A DNA stretch of 64,000 nucleotides, taken from positions 43,814,494-43,878,493 of the forward strand of contig NC_053045.1 of NCBI RefSeq assembly GCF_003473485.1, written 5' to 3'. Both the position numbers and the translations under genes were made by a program. The DNA is from Medicago truncatula. Lineage: Eukaryota; Streptophyta; Magnoliopsida; Fabales; Fabaceae. The notes under the pieces were generated by a model. It was given only the letters and a program-made list of their open reading frames with translations, did not search any database and had not been told where the DNA came from. Shown in pieces: positions 1 through 10,622 of the stretch (position 1 is its first letter; every line of letters starts with the position of its first letter).

Positions 1-1412
1 ATTCCACATCTCAACATTTATCTTATTCGTTTTGGCTCAAAATATTCTGGAGGCAGAAGGCCCCTGGTTTCAAGGCTTTCTCATTGTAAGATTATTTGGA
101 ATTTTATAGCACCTAATATATATATTAAATAAATGAGGTATGTTATTTGAACAACCATGTGCGACAACTTTTGGGACAACTATAAATTTACAAAGAAAAG
201 TATATATTGATACGGAAATCAAAACAATAGAGAGAGAAAGTAAAAACATATAATGTGAGTACGAGTAGGAAAGTTGTCACAAAAGTTGTAGATAATGATT
301 GTTCAAATATCATTTCTCTAAATAAATTTATCAAAGTGCAGACCAACTTCCTTTGTTGGCTCAGGTTTCTTAGTTTAGTGCTATTTTGTGTGGTGCAGAA
401 TGCGCTTTCAGTTTACCTATGTGAAGTGGCTATTGATATAATCAAGCATTCATTCATTGCCAAATTCAATGACATAACTCCCACTGCATACTCTGAGTTC
501 CTCGAAGCTTTATGTAAACAGGTATTGTCATCTAATTTCATGTGGATACTCTGCATTCATTCATTGTAATATGACTAGTAACTACTGCTTAAATGGGTAT
601 TATAGATGGAACCATGTTTGTGTAATGTTGTTTATTTTAGAGTAGCAGCAATAGTCGAAATTTGACAAATCTTTCTTTGGTGAAGCATTTGACAAATCTT
701 TCTATTATGTGTTAAGAATAACAAATTTCTGAATTTTTAATTTGTTTGTATTAAGACCAGCAATTTGAAGCGACATTTTGTCTATTTTCTTTGATGCATT
801 TTTCAAATGCATAACTGTGATGTTTTTTATTTTGTAGACTCTACATATGCAAAGTGAGGACGCAAAGAAAAATTTGAAATTTGTCCCTCTTGCTCCAGCG
901 TGTGTGGTGAGATTGAAATTATTTTAGGGCATGTTTGGAAGGACGGGTATGGTGGGAAAGGGAAAGGAAGCTTAATGTTAAAACTTATATGGAACAATTG
1001 TAAGGTCATATGAAAATACTCACTTTATTTCTTTAAATTTAAAAGAAAAAAGTTATCAAATATGATTATTTATTAGAAGGGGGAAATTTAACCCTCCCTT
1101 CCCTTTCCCTTCAAGGTCCTCCATCCAAACACACCTTATTTATTAGTGTCCTGGTTTTTCCCCCTGGTTTATGGCTGCTGATTTGATGCCTTTTTTTCTT
1201 CTAAGATCATTCGAGTTATGGCTCCAGTATACGCTGCCAATCTTCCTTACAATCCCCTTCCGTGGAAACTTTTCTGGATTATGCTATTTTCAGCAATAAC
1301 CTACATTTTACTCACAAGCCTCAAAATTCTAATTGGCTTGGTTCTGAATAAACATGCCACTTGGTATGTTAACCGCTGTGAAAGGAGGAAGCATCATCTT
1401 CATGCAGATTAG
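1..1412 (+). CDS. POD1-like: TAPT1/POD1 family membrane protein, 3' part
   Basis: Visible exons are 1-85, 399-521, 838-906 and 1206-1412 (TAG stop). They join in frame at GT-AG introns; the 5' part lies left of the window. Diagnostic stretches are FVLAQNILEAEGPWF in the first exon, IDIIKHSFIAKFNDI in the second, FVPLAPACV in the third, and a last exon with a hydrophobic segment (about FWIMLFSAITYILL) followed by a basic, His-rich tail (CERRKHHLHAD). This matches the C-terminal half of the TAPT1/Emp65 family, called POLLEN DEFECTIVE IN GUIDANCE 1 in Arabidopsis. That family comprises multi-pass ER membrane proteins, and POD1 is linked to ER folding and pollen tube guidance. Two of the three visible introns carry MITEs (135-318 and 927-1135). 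The reading frame is intact, so the gene is probably functional. The family call is firm; function is inferred from the family. Confidence 0.88.
135..318. mobile_element. Mutator-like MITE in POD1 intron, 9-bp TSD
   Basis: Inverted termini of roughly 40 bp: TTATTTGAACAACC near the left end is answered by GATTGTTCAAATAT near the right, with GACAACTTTTG blocks inside both arms. The element is flanked by an exact 9-bp direct repeat TAAATAAAT at 126-134 and 319-327. The duplication length points to the Mutator superfamily. Relatives lie at 23131-23313, 33847-34017 and near 61494. It fills most of the 313-bp intron between 85 and 399. Confidence 0.78.
927..1135. mobile_element. Tourist-like (PIF/Harbinger) MITE in POD1 last intron
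   Basis: A 209-bp element with termini GGGCATGTTTGGAAGGA on the left and CCATCCAAACACACC on the right, flanked by TTA at 924-926 and 1136-1138. The TTA duplication and the GTTTGG-type ends are typical of Tourist-like MITEs. The left end starts only about 20 bp after the splice donor at 907. Confidence 0.65.
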
Positions 1413-2178
1413 ATTAATTCAGGGACCTACTAACATGATGCACTTTGATATTTAAAGATTCCTTTGTTTGTGTCTGAAGCTTACAAACGGAAATAACTTC
1501 ATAAGATAGCGAATTGACTTAGGGGTCATCATCAGCACTTGGCAAGTATATGTAAACAACTTGAAGTTCGTCCAGAAGGTTTTTGAATTTGCAGATGAGC
1601 CAAAGCTTAGTGGGTGGTAGTTCCTCCTTTGCAGTAGAGTTTTTACAAAATGAGGAAATGAAGTTAGTGTTGTGCATTATTGATAGCACCCATTTGGACT
1701 TCCAACACCAAGAAATTACATAAACTTATAGTTTGTATGTTGTATTATTTATGACTATAATCATGCTAGAATTCTTTGAACATGAAGTATGTGGAATATA
1801 TGACAAATTGAGAAGAAAGACACTGTTTCCTTTTGGGGGAATGTATGTTTGGTGGCATGGCATGGTCTCAAAGCTCTTTACTTGGTGATGGGGCCAATGG
1901 CCTGAGCTCTTTATTGTTGGAATAACTAAGGTACATAATAATAACTAAGGTACATAATTTGTGTCGTGTCATGAGCAAATCTTTGTCAATTTTAGCCGAA
2001 AGCATTCTCAAAATAAGCGTGTGCAACCCTATGGGGGGAAGTTCTTAGACGGGCAAACATACGCACACTTTTTTTAAATGGAGAACATAAGCACACATTT
2101 TCATCATTATAGATCTATTACATGTGAATAATCTACCACAGTCTTGGAATAATGTTCTTGTTTTAATGTTAAAATGTA
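1413..2178. other. POD1 3' untranslated region and spacer
   Basis: About 770 bp after the POD1 stop. The first few hundred bases are presumably 3' UTR. A short tandem duplication of the motif ataactaaggtacataat is visible near 1921-1958. No convincing coding sequence was seen. Confidence 0.5.
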
Positions 2179-2464
2179 CTCCCTCCGTCCCAAATTATAT
2201 TATATGATGTTTTGGACATTTCACACATATTAAGAAATGTAATTAATATTGGGTGAGAAAGAGATATTATGAGTTGTTTTACAAAATTGTCCTTAATAAA
2301 TGATATGAGAAAATTAAATAAAAGAATTGAAACAAGAAAGAGTAATAAATAGTTAAGGATATAATAGAAAAAATAACATTAATGTTTCATTAGTATTGGA
2401 AAGTGACATACAATTTGGGACAAATTATTTTTCTAAAGTGACATACAATTTGGGACGGAGGGAG
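2179..2464. mobile_element. Stowaway-like MITE
   Basis: Begins CTCCCTCCGTCCCAAATT and ends with its reverse complement, AATTTGGGACGGAGGGAG, with TA on each side (2177-2178 and 2465-2466). These ends and the TA target duplication are the hallmark of Stowaway (Tc1/Mariner) MITEs. There is no coding capacity. Confidence 0.85.
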
Positions 2465-2506
2465 TAATAAATCAGGACCGGTAGTAGTTGAGTAAAGCAG
2501 GAGTAT

Positions 2507-2640
2507 ATGGTTTCGATGAGTTATATCAATTAATAAGGATATTGCATAGTATATGCAGGAGTTGGAATTCGAATCCCAACATCTCATTTTTTTCATATTT
2601 AATATGTGAGTTTGGGTCTCCATGATATTTGACCAAAATA
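2507..2640 (+). mobile_element. tRNA-derived SINE copy 1 (degenerate)
   Basis: The head resembles an A box (gagttatatcaattaataag) and a B-box-like GAATTCGAATCCC follows about 50 bp later, after the shared ATATGCAGGAGTTGG. It shares this layout with the copies at 14141-14283, 34187-34295, 34424-34562 and 34563-34696. It sits between two Stowaway elements. Confidence 0.6.
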
Positions 2641-2656
2641 ACAAGAGTATATGATA

Positions 2657-2803
2657 CTCCCTCCGGTCCTTATTATAAGAAAAAGTTGACTTTTTAGATT
2701 CATAGAATAATTAATGTATCTTATTGTAAATATAGTCTAAATACATCACTTACACAATGAACCAAAAAAATTAATTGTTTCTTATAATAAGGATCGGTGG
2801 GAG
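2657..2803. mobile_element. Stowaway-like MITE
   Basis: A 147-bp element beginning CTCCCTCCGGTCCTTATTAT and ending ATAATAAGGATCGGTGGGAG, flanked by TA. A diverged relative lies at 54436-54581 with the same interior (AAAAAGTTGA and TACATCACTTACACAATGAA). Confidence 0.8.
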
Positions 2804-3239
2804 TAATTAATAGGAGTTGAGTAAAACAAGATAAATAACAAATTTGGGAAAAGAGAATGCTATAAATATTCAGCTTTTATTTAGTTTACAAGAGAAAAAA
2901 CAGCTGCTTGCAAATACTATAAATGGTCAATATGCCATGTTTTAACAGTATATTTTTGAAAAATGTATTTCTTTTCTTTAGAAAAAAACAGTTTTTTTTA
3001 GGGGAACAACAATATAATTTTTTTTTTATTAGTATATATGCTTTATATATATAAATGAGAAATGAGATGATCTATTACGGGTTTTATGTGATTTTTTAAT
3101 ATTGATATGACGTGTGGCATGCAATTGCACAGTGTATATATTTGGTTGTTCTGGTCGTTGCCAATCTAACAATAATACAGAGATTCATTCATTCATTCTA
3201 ATAACCACGAATGCATATGATCATCATAATAATAATATA

Positions 3240-4148
3240 TAGTATTCTCCCTCTCTCTCTCTCTCTCTCTACACCCTTCTCTTCATTTCGATTCTTTTTC
3301 CATCTGGGTATGTTCTTTCATCTTCAATGTTTTTTGCATTTTCATTTTTCATTTCTCTCCCTCTTCTGCATTCACATTGCTTTTCCTAGCCCTTTTTCGG
3401 TTTTTTCCTATACTGTGTCGTGAACATCGATTCAGGGGAACAAGATCTTTAATTTCATATTATCATTGTAAATAATTAATCTAACTTTAATATCAATGGC
3501 TATGTTAACAAGGGCTTGATCTGATTGAAACAATTTCAATTAGATTTATTAATTATCTCTATTCTTTTATAAACTGATGAAAATTGAAATAAAAAAACAA
3601 ACTTTGATGTCATGTATTTTTATTTTACTTTTAATGTTATATCAACATCAATATCAAAATCAATCGCAATTAGCTCATAAGATTGGACTTTTAGTTTTAA
3701 TGTGTATTTCAATGTAATTTTGAGCTGTATTTTTATCCCTCATGCTTCTTTTGTTTTTACATGTGACTCTTTGTGTGAATTAAATACCATATTGCATGCC
3801 CCTTCGTTTTCATGCTGTGACATGTGATGCTAGTTTTGGAAATTGCTTTGGTTGGTATTATTTGTTGCCATTTTTTGAAGATTTGGCTACTTTACAGTTT
3901 AGATAACTGTGTAGATTAAGCAACATAGTGTGCATTTTGTTATCAACTTATCATTGCTAATATTATAAGTTTGTTTATTAAATTCACATGTATTAGTTCT
4001 TTTTTGTCACACTGGGGCATGTGCATGAGTACCTTGTTTTATGTGTGTTTTGTAAGATGAAATAATTTATGACACTTTATGTTGCAGCAACCAGTTTGTG
4101 ATGAAGACTGAATAAAAGGATTCATTTTTCTATGAAGTCAGTCAAATC
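3240..4148 (+). promoter_or_regulatory. DUF707 gene leader with probable 5' UTR intron and uORFs
   Basis: A CT-rich stretch (3250-3270) is followed by a plausible donor at 3308 (GGTATGT) and an acceptor ending TTGCAG at 4087, suggesting a 780-bp leader intron. After the acceptor, ATG triplets at 4101 and 4132 are out of frame with the main ORF. The first opens a four-codon ORF. The second runs past the presumed start at 4149. Leader introns and uORFs are inferred from sequence only. Confidence 0.4.
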
Positions 4149-7100
4149 ATGCAGGTGGCCAATGACAAAGAGTGTCTTGTTTGATGGTCCGTCCTATTTT
4201 TATTCGAACTCATTTGATTTTTTCGTGAACGGTTTTTCGTTTTCGTTTTTGTTTTCGTGTTCTGTTTGTAACTTCGCCTTTTGAATGTGAATTTTCTTTT
4301 ACAGGCAAAATCAAGTTTGAAGATCAAAAGGCTGCCTTTTATGGCAGTTGCATGTATAGTAATGTTGTTCGTTTTATATAGGACTCTAAAGTATCAGTAT
4401 AAGCAAGAAGAGATAGTATGTCTTTTGTAATGCATCATTAAATGGTATTATATTCTTGTACTTCATTTGCTATTTGCTAATTTGAAATTTCATTTTTTGT
4501 TTACCATATACATTTATCAGATTGACAAAAACTGGAGTATCTTGAGAGAACAAGAGGTATGTATGCTGCTTTGACTTTTCGAACTTGGTTTCCGACTCTT
4601 CTTTCCAAATTTGAGTTTTGATGTACTATTTAAGACAAATGCTTAGCTAGTTAATGGTAAATGATGGCTATGACTGTGTTAAAAAAATTGATACCGCCGC
4701 CTACTCTGCAATTCTTGCATTAATTTGATGGCATAACTTGGATGTGTATTCTATATTCACATTGGTACTATTGATGCAACTTTGCAGCGATACTCTACTC
4801 ATTTCGAAGAGTTGAAAGGCTTGCCACGAGGTATAATACACACTACTTCAGATTTTGAGTTAAGGCCTTTATGGTTGCGATCACGATCAAAGGTCAGCCA
4901 ACATCTTTGAATTGTTCTTTTACATTATATTTCTACTGAAACTGCTTCACCTGAGCTAAGCTAGTTAGTGATTTTTTGGTCCTGATTATGTGATATCAGG
5001 TTAGTGTTTACACAAAGCGTAATTTGCTGGCTGTTGCAGTTGGTATCAAACAAAAGTATAATGTAGATGCTATGGTGCAAAAGGTATTTTTTATAATTTG
5101 TTAGGTTATGGAAATGATTTGAAGCAACAATCTTTGTCTAATTTCATTGATTTCAGTTTCTCACAGGAAATTTTACAATTATTTTGTTCCATTATGATGC
5201 CAATGTGGATGGATGGCAGGATCTTGATTGGAGTAGCAAAGTCATACATATAGCTGCTAAAAAACAAACAAAGTGGTAAGTTTGAGAATTTTTATCAAAT
5301 GAATCTTCCTGTTATAAATGGTTTGAGTAATCTGTTTTGTTTTTGAGCATACTGACTTGTGTGCTTTCATTGAATATACTTTTGAATGCATGTGTTTATA
5401 CGATTTATCTTTCTAAACTTAAATATTGATTCCTGAGTTCTTTCCCAGGTGGTTTGCAAAAAGATTTCTACATCCGGATATAGTGTATATTTATGATTAC
5501 ATCTTTCTTTGGGATGAGGATTTAGAGGTCGAAAATTTTTCTCCGTCAAGGTATGACTTTCACACTTTTGCTTCTTTTTTCTTCTAATGTGAAGTATATC
5601 ATTCTGTATTGATTGCTAAGTAATTTTTTCCCTTCAGAAAGGGTAGAAAATAAGTTACTTATTATATTCATATTCTTTATCTTGTTTTTATATTCTCATC
5701 AAAGAAATTTTTTATTAATTGGGCATCTGTTTTGCAGATATGTTAAGATTGTAAGGGAAGAAGGGTTGGAGATATCTCAACCAGCTCTTCATCCAAATTC
5801 GACAGAGATACATCATAGAATTACAGTCAGAGCTAGGACCAAGAAAGTGCACAGGTAACTTTTTGTTTTAGAACACAATATTCTTTCTAATCAATGTTTG
5901 TCGGTTGTCATACCTACACTCGAGTTTTCTTACTTATTTGCAGACGAGTCTATGAACGCAGAGGTAAAACTAAGTGTTCAGATGAAAGTGATGGGCCACC
6001 GTGCACTGGGTAATTAATTTCTTTCTTTGAACACGGTTGTGCTATGTATTTTACTATTTTCGTAAGACGATGTTCAAAATATTGTACATTGGTGTTATCA
6101 TCCATCCTTTGAATTTTGATCATTAGGATGGGATTTTAAAATTTGTATCTGTCAATGTATTGAAAAGAGAGTTTAACAAATTAATAACATTTCCTTTGTG
6201 GGAATTTATTATACTCTTGCTTGCATCTTTAATCATGTTATGAATGACTTAGAAACTTTTATAAAATTTGGGCAGGTTTGTTGAAGGTATGGCTCCTGTT
6301 TTCTCTCGATCAGCATGGTTTTGTACTTGGCATCTTATACAGGTAAATTCCATGGTTCATATGAATCATAAAAACCATTTAGGTTCTAGGTTAAAACCCT
6401 TATTCCAATTAATTTGCATTCATTTGAATTTTGTTTAGGTTGATTTTCATACGAAGTTTAATCTTATCTCCTTTAAATTTAATATTATTTTTATATTGGG
6501 ACCGATAATAGATCAAAATAATCCATAATTTTGATAATTCATCATTTTCATTTTCTCAGAATGACCTTGTCCATGGATGGGGAATGGATATGAAACTAGG
6601 ATACTGTGCTCAGGTGAGAATTACATAATTTCTGTTAACTCATCATCATAACATTTGACGGTCCTTGGAGTGCATTGTGTTTTCCATTTAGCATCTCAAC
6701 AATTGATTGTGTATGTTGAGTTTAATTAATGGTGAAATCAATGTCATTTCAGGGAGATCGCAGTCAGAATGTTGGTGTTGTTGATAGTGAATATGTTTTT
6801 CACAAGGCAATTCCAACTCTTGGTGGTAGCAGTCATTATATAATCAAAGTATTTACCTCTTTCTCTCCAAAATCATAAATTTATGTCCAATGGTTACAAA
6901 TACCCTGTATTCATCCCTTCTTATGTTTCTTGACAAAATCCATGGGAATTTACCTCGGGTTTGGGGTAATCCTCAGGAACTATGATGTATTTTTTTTTTT
7001 TTGAAAAAAGAATATAGTTAATCCAAAATATATGATCATTAATGAATAATAAGTGGTCCCGGCGGGGCTTGAACCCGCGACCTTCGGCTCATAAGACCAA

Positions 7101-7492
7101 CGCTCTAACCAACTGAGCTACGGGACCCCTTGGCAATTGCCGCTATATTGTGAAATTTATTCCCCTTGCAGTTTTCAATGACGTTTAGAAGATTTATCCC
7201 TTATAATCTTAGTTCATTAACTAACCTGGCAGTCTTACATTCACTTTCTTTTTTATCTTGTTTCCTAATCAGAGACGCGGCTCACCACCAGCAGTTGATC
7301 CGAGAACTGAGGTGAGGCTTTCGAACTGCTTTCAAAACAAAAAGCTTTTAAATGACCTTGTCTAAAATTGTAACACATGCTTCTGAGCAGATAAGAAGGC
7401 AATCAGCATGGGAACTTAAAATCTTCAAAGAGCGCTGGAATCAAGCCATCACCGAGGACAAAAGTTGGGTGAAGCCATTTAAGAGTGATTAA
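4149..7492 (+). CDS. DUF707 family protein
   Basis: Fourteen coding exons join in frame: 4149-4154, 4305-4415, 4521-4556, 4788-4892, 5000-5083, 5157-5275, 5449-5550, 5738-5854, 5944-6009, 6276-6342, 6560-6613, 6753-6848, 7273-7311 and 7391-7492, giving about 367 aa. An N-terminal hydrophobic segment (about residues 12-26, FMAVACIVMLFVLY) suggests a type II membrane anchor. The conserved core carries KWWFAKRFLHPDI, IFLWDEDLEV, LEISQPALHP, PPCTGFVEGMAPVFSR and KLGYCAQGDRSQNVGVVDSE. These are hallmarks of the plant DUF707 family, often misnamed lysine-ketoglutarate reductase trans-splicing-related. The acidic WDED motif recalls metal-binding DxD motifs of glycosyltransferases, which is inference only. 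The start at 4149 was chosen because ATG-CAG joined to exon 2 keeps frame, whereas the ATGs at 4101 and 4132 do not. A start at the internal Met in exon 2 is possible. Biochemical function is unknown. Confidence 0.85.
7054..7127 (-). tRNA. tRNA gene, anticodon reads UAU (Ile?), antisense in DUF707 intron
   Basis: On the minus strand a full cloverleaf can be drawn over 74 nt. The acceptor stem is GGTCCCG with CGGGACC plus discriminator A. The D arm is GCTC/GAGC, the anticodon stem TTGGT/GCCGA, and the T arm GCGGG/CCCGC with loop TTCAAGC. The A box (TAGCTCAGTTGG) and B box (GGTTCAAGCC) are good. The loop CTTATGA puts UAU at positions 34-36, implying isoleucine (AUA). G at position 37 is unusual, because tRNAs ending in U36 normally have A37. 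No anticodon intron is visible, whereas plant tRNA-Ile(UAU) genes usually have one. A T run on the minus strand (AAAAAA at about 7004) could end transcription. It may be a pseudogene or a mis-assigned isoacceptor. Confidence 0.7.
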
Positions 7493-9576
7493 AGACGCAT
7501 ACGACAAAGGCGCAACCGCTAACTGTTTTCTTAACAATTCATTCAATTAACATGGTTTGATATGTTAGTCTAGCTTCATTCATAGCCCGTGGTCTTATAT
7601 ATAGTTATAGGCATAATTTATTTTTTGTACCCGGGCAAATCGATTCATTCAATTTTTGAAGATCCGATATTTCTTAATATTCTTTTGTTCTTTCATGTGG
7701 CCGAGGTTATGTTCATTGTCTTTTTTTTTTTTTTTTTTACACTATACGAGTCCTCCCTCGTATTTCCCATTTTTTGATATAGTTGTCATATATGTGGGCT
7801 TAGTACACTACCATACATCAATGCTAAAATGAATAAAATAGTGCTATGGTTTTCATGACCTATGTTCATTAACCGAACCATGTTGCACATGGTTTTTTAT
7901 GTGGGATACATGTATATTAAGTTGATATTTTCTCTTATTTGCGATTGTTGACTCTCTCACACATTGAAAAGTTGTTTCTGATTTTCATCATGGCCTGGTT
8001 CTATGGCTGCTCTTGAAAAATGAATCAGCAAGTTGCATTCCCTAATAATAAAGAGTAAAATTTGAGATATCATAACAGTAAGTAATAATTTGAATTTTTG
8101 CAATGTTAAATGATATATTTTGACCTAGAGCACTTGAATCAGATGTCTTGAACCCTTAAATTGTTTGCAATGTTAAAGCTCTTGAGAAAGAGATTTGTTA
8201 GTCATAGCCCTACCTACCTGGCTTGAAGGTTGTGGTGCCCAAGTTATAATCTTTTTATGTGTATAAAAAATTATGTATTAGATCAGAAAAGGAAAAAAAA
8301 TGTGAGCTCAAGCCATGAATATAATATAGAGCTTCATTCAAAGTTCGTTATGATACATGATGCAATCTTATTTCTGATGTTATATAATGTGAAGGGCATA
8401 CTTACATCTTAAAGGACAAGAACATAAAATGCCGTGAAGGACAAGTTTGTGAGCCCTCTTGTCCAGGTTAGTGATTTATACGAAGAGAGACAGAGAACGT
8501 GCAAATGTCTCATTTTATTACCTCTAAAGAAATGACTTAACAACCCTACCATAAACTATTACTACAAATTATCTGTTTATTTATATTCTGAGTCCTCGCT
8601 TTATCCTTGGAGTTTAGTATGATAATCTTAAAATTATGCTTAAGTTGTTTTCTTTTTACAACACCATTTTTTGTTTAAGTTGGACAATGCCACTAAGTGC
8701 CTAGTTAAATTGTTTATCAGTTCTGACCAAAAAAAAAATAAAAAATTGTTTATCAGTCATACAAAATGTCTCAGGTTATCTCTGAAATACTAGTTGGAAC
8801 ATGGTCAATGTAATAAGATACAACAAGCAAAATTACCATTTAATTTTACCAACATAACATTCACATGTAGACAGACAAATAATTTTGAATAAAAGTTGAA
8901 GAAAAGGGACCAAAATTTGAAATTTTGGCTTTACATAAGTCACATTTGGACAAAGTGAAAATTATTACCCATTCTTCTTTTTAACGGGTAAAATACAATT
9001 ATTTCAAAAGAAAATTTGATTATGTTTCTGTCAAAAAAAGCAAATCTACTTTTAGGTTCATCATTACATATATGAATCACAATATCAACATTTGTTTAAT
9101 TTTAACATTACTAATTTAAAAATGTTAAATAAAGCTATAAAATACTAGTACTAGTAAATAACAAAATATATATTTTTCAATTAAAACTTAAAAATTGAAA
9201 ACAATTATATTCACAACGACATACGACTCCGAACATATCAACTTAGTTTAATCAACGTTTTGAATAATGGATCATGGATCAGATATTAAACTAGCGAGAC
9301 ATTTAAATAATGATTCAATTAGTTCAGCCATGGTTAAATTGACGACAAATACAAGAATAATAATTAAAAAGCATTAAAAATTATAAATGGAAAGGTGAAA
9401 ATATGACCAATTTGCGATTCAACCTCGATATAATCATGTTTCGGTCTTTTTTTTTTCTTAAGCAAATGGGGCAGGACACTTTAAACAAATTGTTCAATTT
9501 CCTTATAAATATACCAAATTTTCGTTTTACTCCCTCTAAAAAATTTCTTCGACTTTTGTCATTGGATTATGCTAAC
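7493..9576. other. Intergenic region between DUF707 and SCAMP genes, left part
   Basis: Begins with the DUF707 3' UTR. The rest is AT-rich and has only short fortuitous ORFs. No RNA gene or repeat with clear ends was found up to 9576. Confidence 0.5.
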
Positions 9577-9848
9577 AAGCGCCTTTAGAGCACTAGTTAA
9601 GAGGTCAAAAATAGAAATAAATTATAAATTTGATGTAGAAAAAGTCTATTTTAAAAGTTTCAAAGTGTTGAATACATAATTTCTTAGATACTTCATCCGG
9701 TCACTATTATAAACAAACTTTGACTTTTTAGATACATTGAATAATCAATGTATACATTGATTATTCAATGTATCTAAAAAGTCAAAGTTTGTTTATAATA
9801 GTGACCGGAAGGAGTAAACTTTAAGTGCCCTAGGGTATTTGTTAGCAT
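9577..9848. mobile_element. TAACAAG-family MITE containing a nested palindromic Stowaway
   Basis: The left end reads GCTAACAAGCGCCTTTAGAG and the right end CCCTAGGGTATTTGTTAGC, an imperfect inverted pair. Related ends occur at 36548-36713, 52684-52854 and 53788-54146, which defines a local family. The interior is split by the 124-bp palindrome at 9691-9814. Confidence 0.55.
9691..9814. mobile_element. Near-perfect palindromic Stowaway-like MITE
   Basis: The element is 124 bp with symmetry centre between 9752 and 9753 (GTATAC). The two 62-bp arms are identical except for a few bases at the tips (CTTCATCCGG against CTCCTTCCGG when folded). TA flanks it on both sides (9689-9690 and 9815-9816). 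A transcript across it would form one long hairpin. Confidence 0.85.
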
Positions 9849-10622
9849 TTCGCTTAATCCTATATAAAATTTTCAATCACCACTTTTTGTCTCTATTTTA
9901 AAATCAACTCATGTGTAGCCTTTGTATTTTTTTAATGAAATTGAGCAGATGTGTAAAATATTATAAAAACCTTTCTAAAAAAAATTATAATTTTTAATTA
10001 AATATAAATTAAATATGAATTTTTAACCACCAAAAATACAAAAATGCATATTCATACTATGATTTTTTTGAGAGAGATTCTTATGATATTATAAACTGTT
10101 CTACAAAATTATATTAAAAAAATATAAATTCTATGTATATGTTTACTTAAAAGAAGATATCAAAGTGAAGATGGAAACCTTCTCTAAAATTAAAAGTTGA
10201 ATTTTTTTCTAAGAGGAACTAAAATTAATATATTTACAAGGAGTAAACACATATTTTTCACCCAAAAATAAAACTTGATAAAAAAGTATTGGAAAAAGAT
10301 TAAAAAAATTTGAAAAACGCGTAATTCACACACCAATTAATTTTTCTTTTTCAAGAACATTAAAAAAAAAATATATATATATATATATATAATTTTGTCT
10401 GAAACTGAAAGCAGAGTCTTCTCTCTGTTTATGTCTTTGTTGAATTGCTGACCAAAGACAATTCTTTTGTATTTGTACCTGTAATTACCTCACCACCTTC
10501 TTTTCCTTCTTTTACAACTTTCAAACTTCTTTCAAATCTCAACTCTCCAACATAATTCTTTATTTTTTTTGCTATCCATTTCATTTGACTTTATTCATCT
10601 CTGCACCACCGCCACAGATCTC

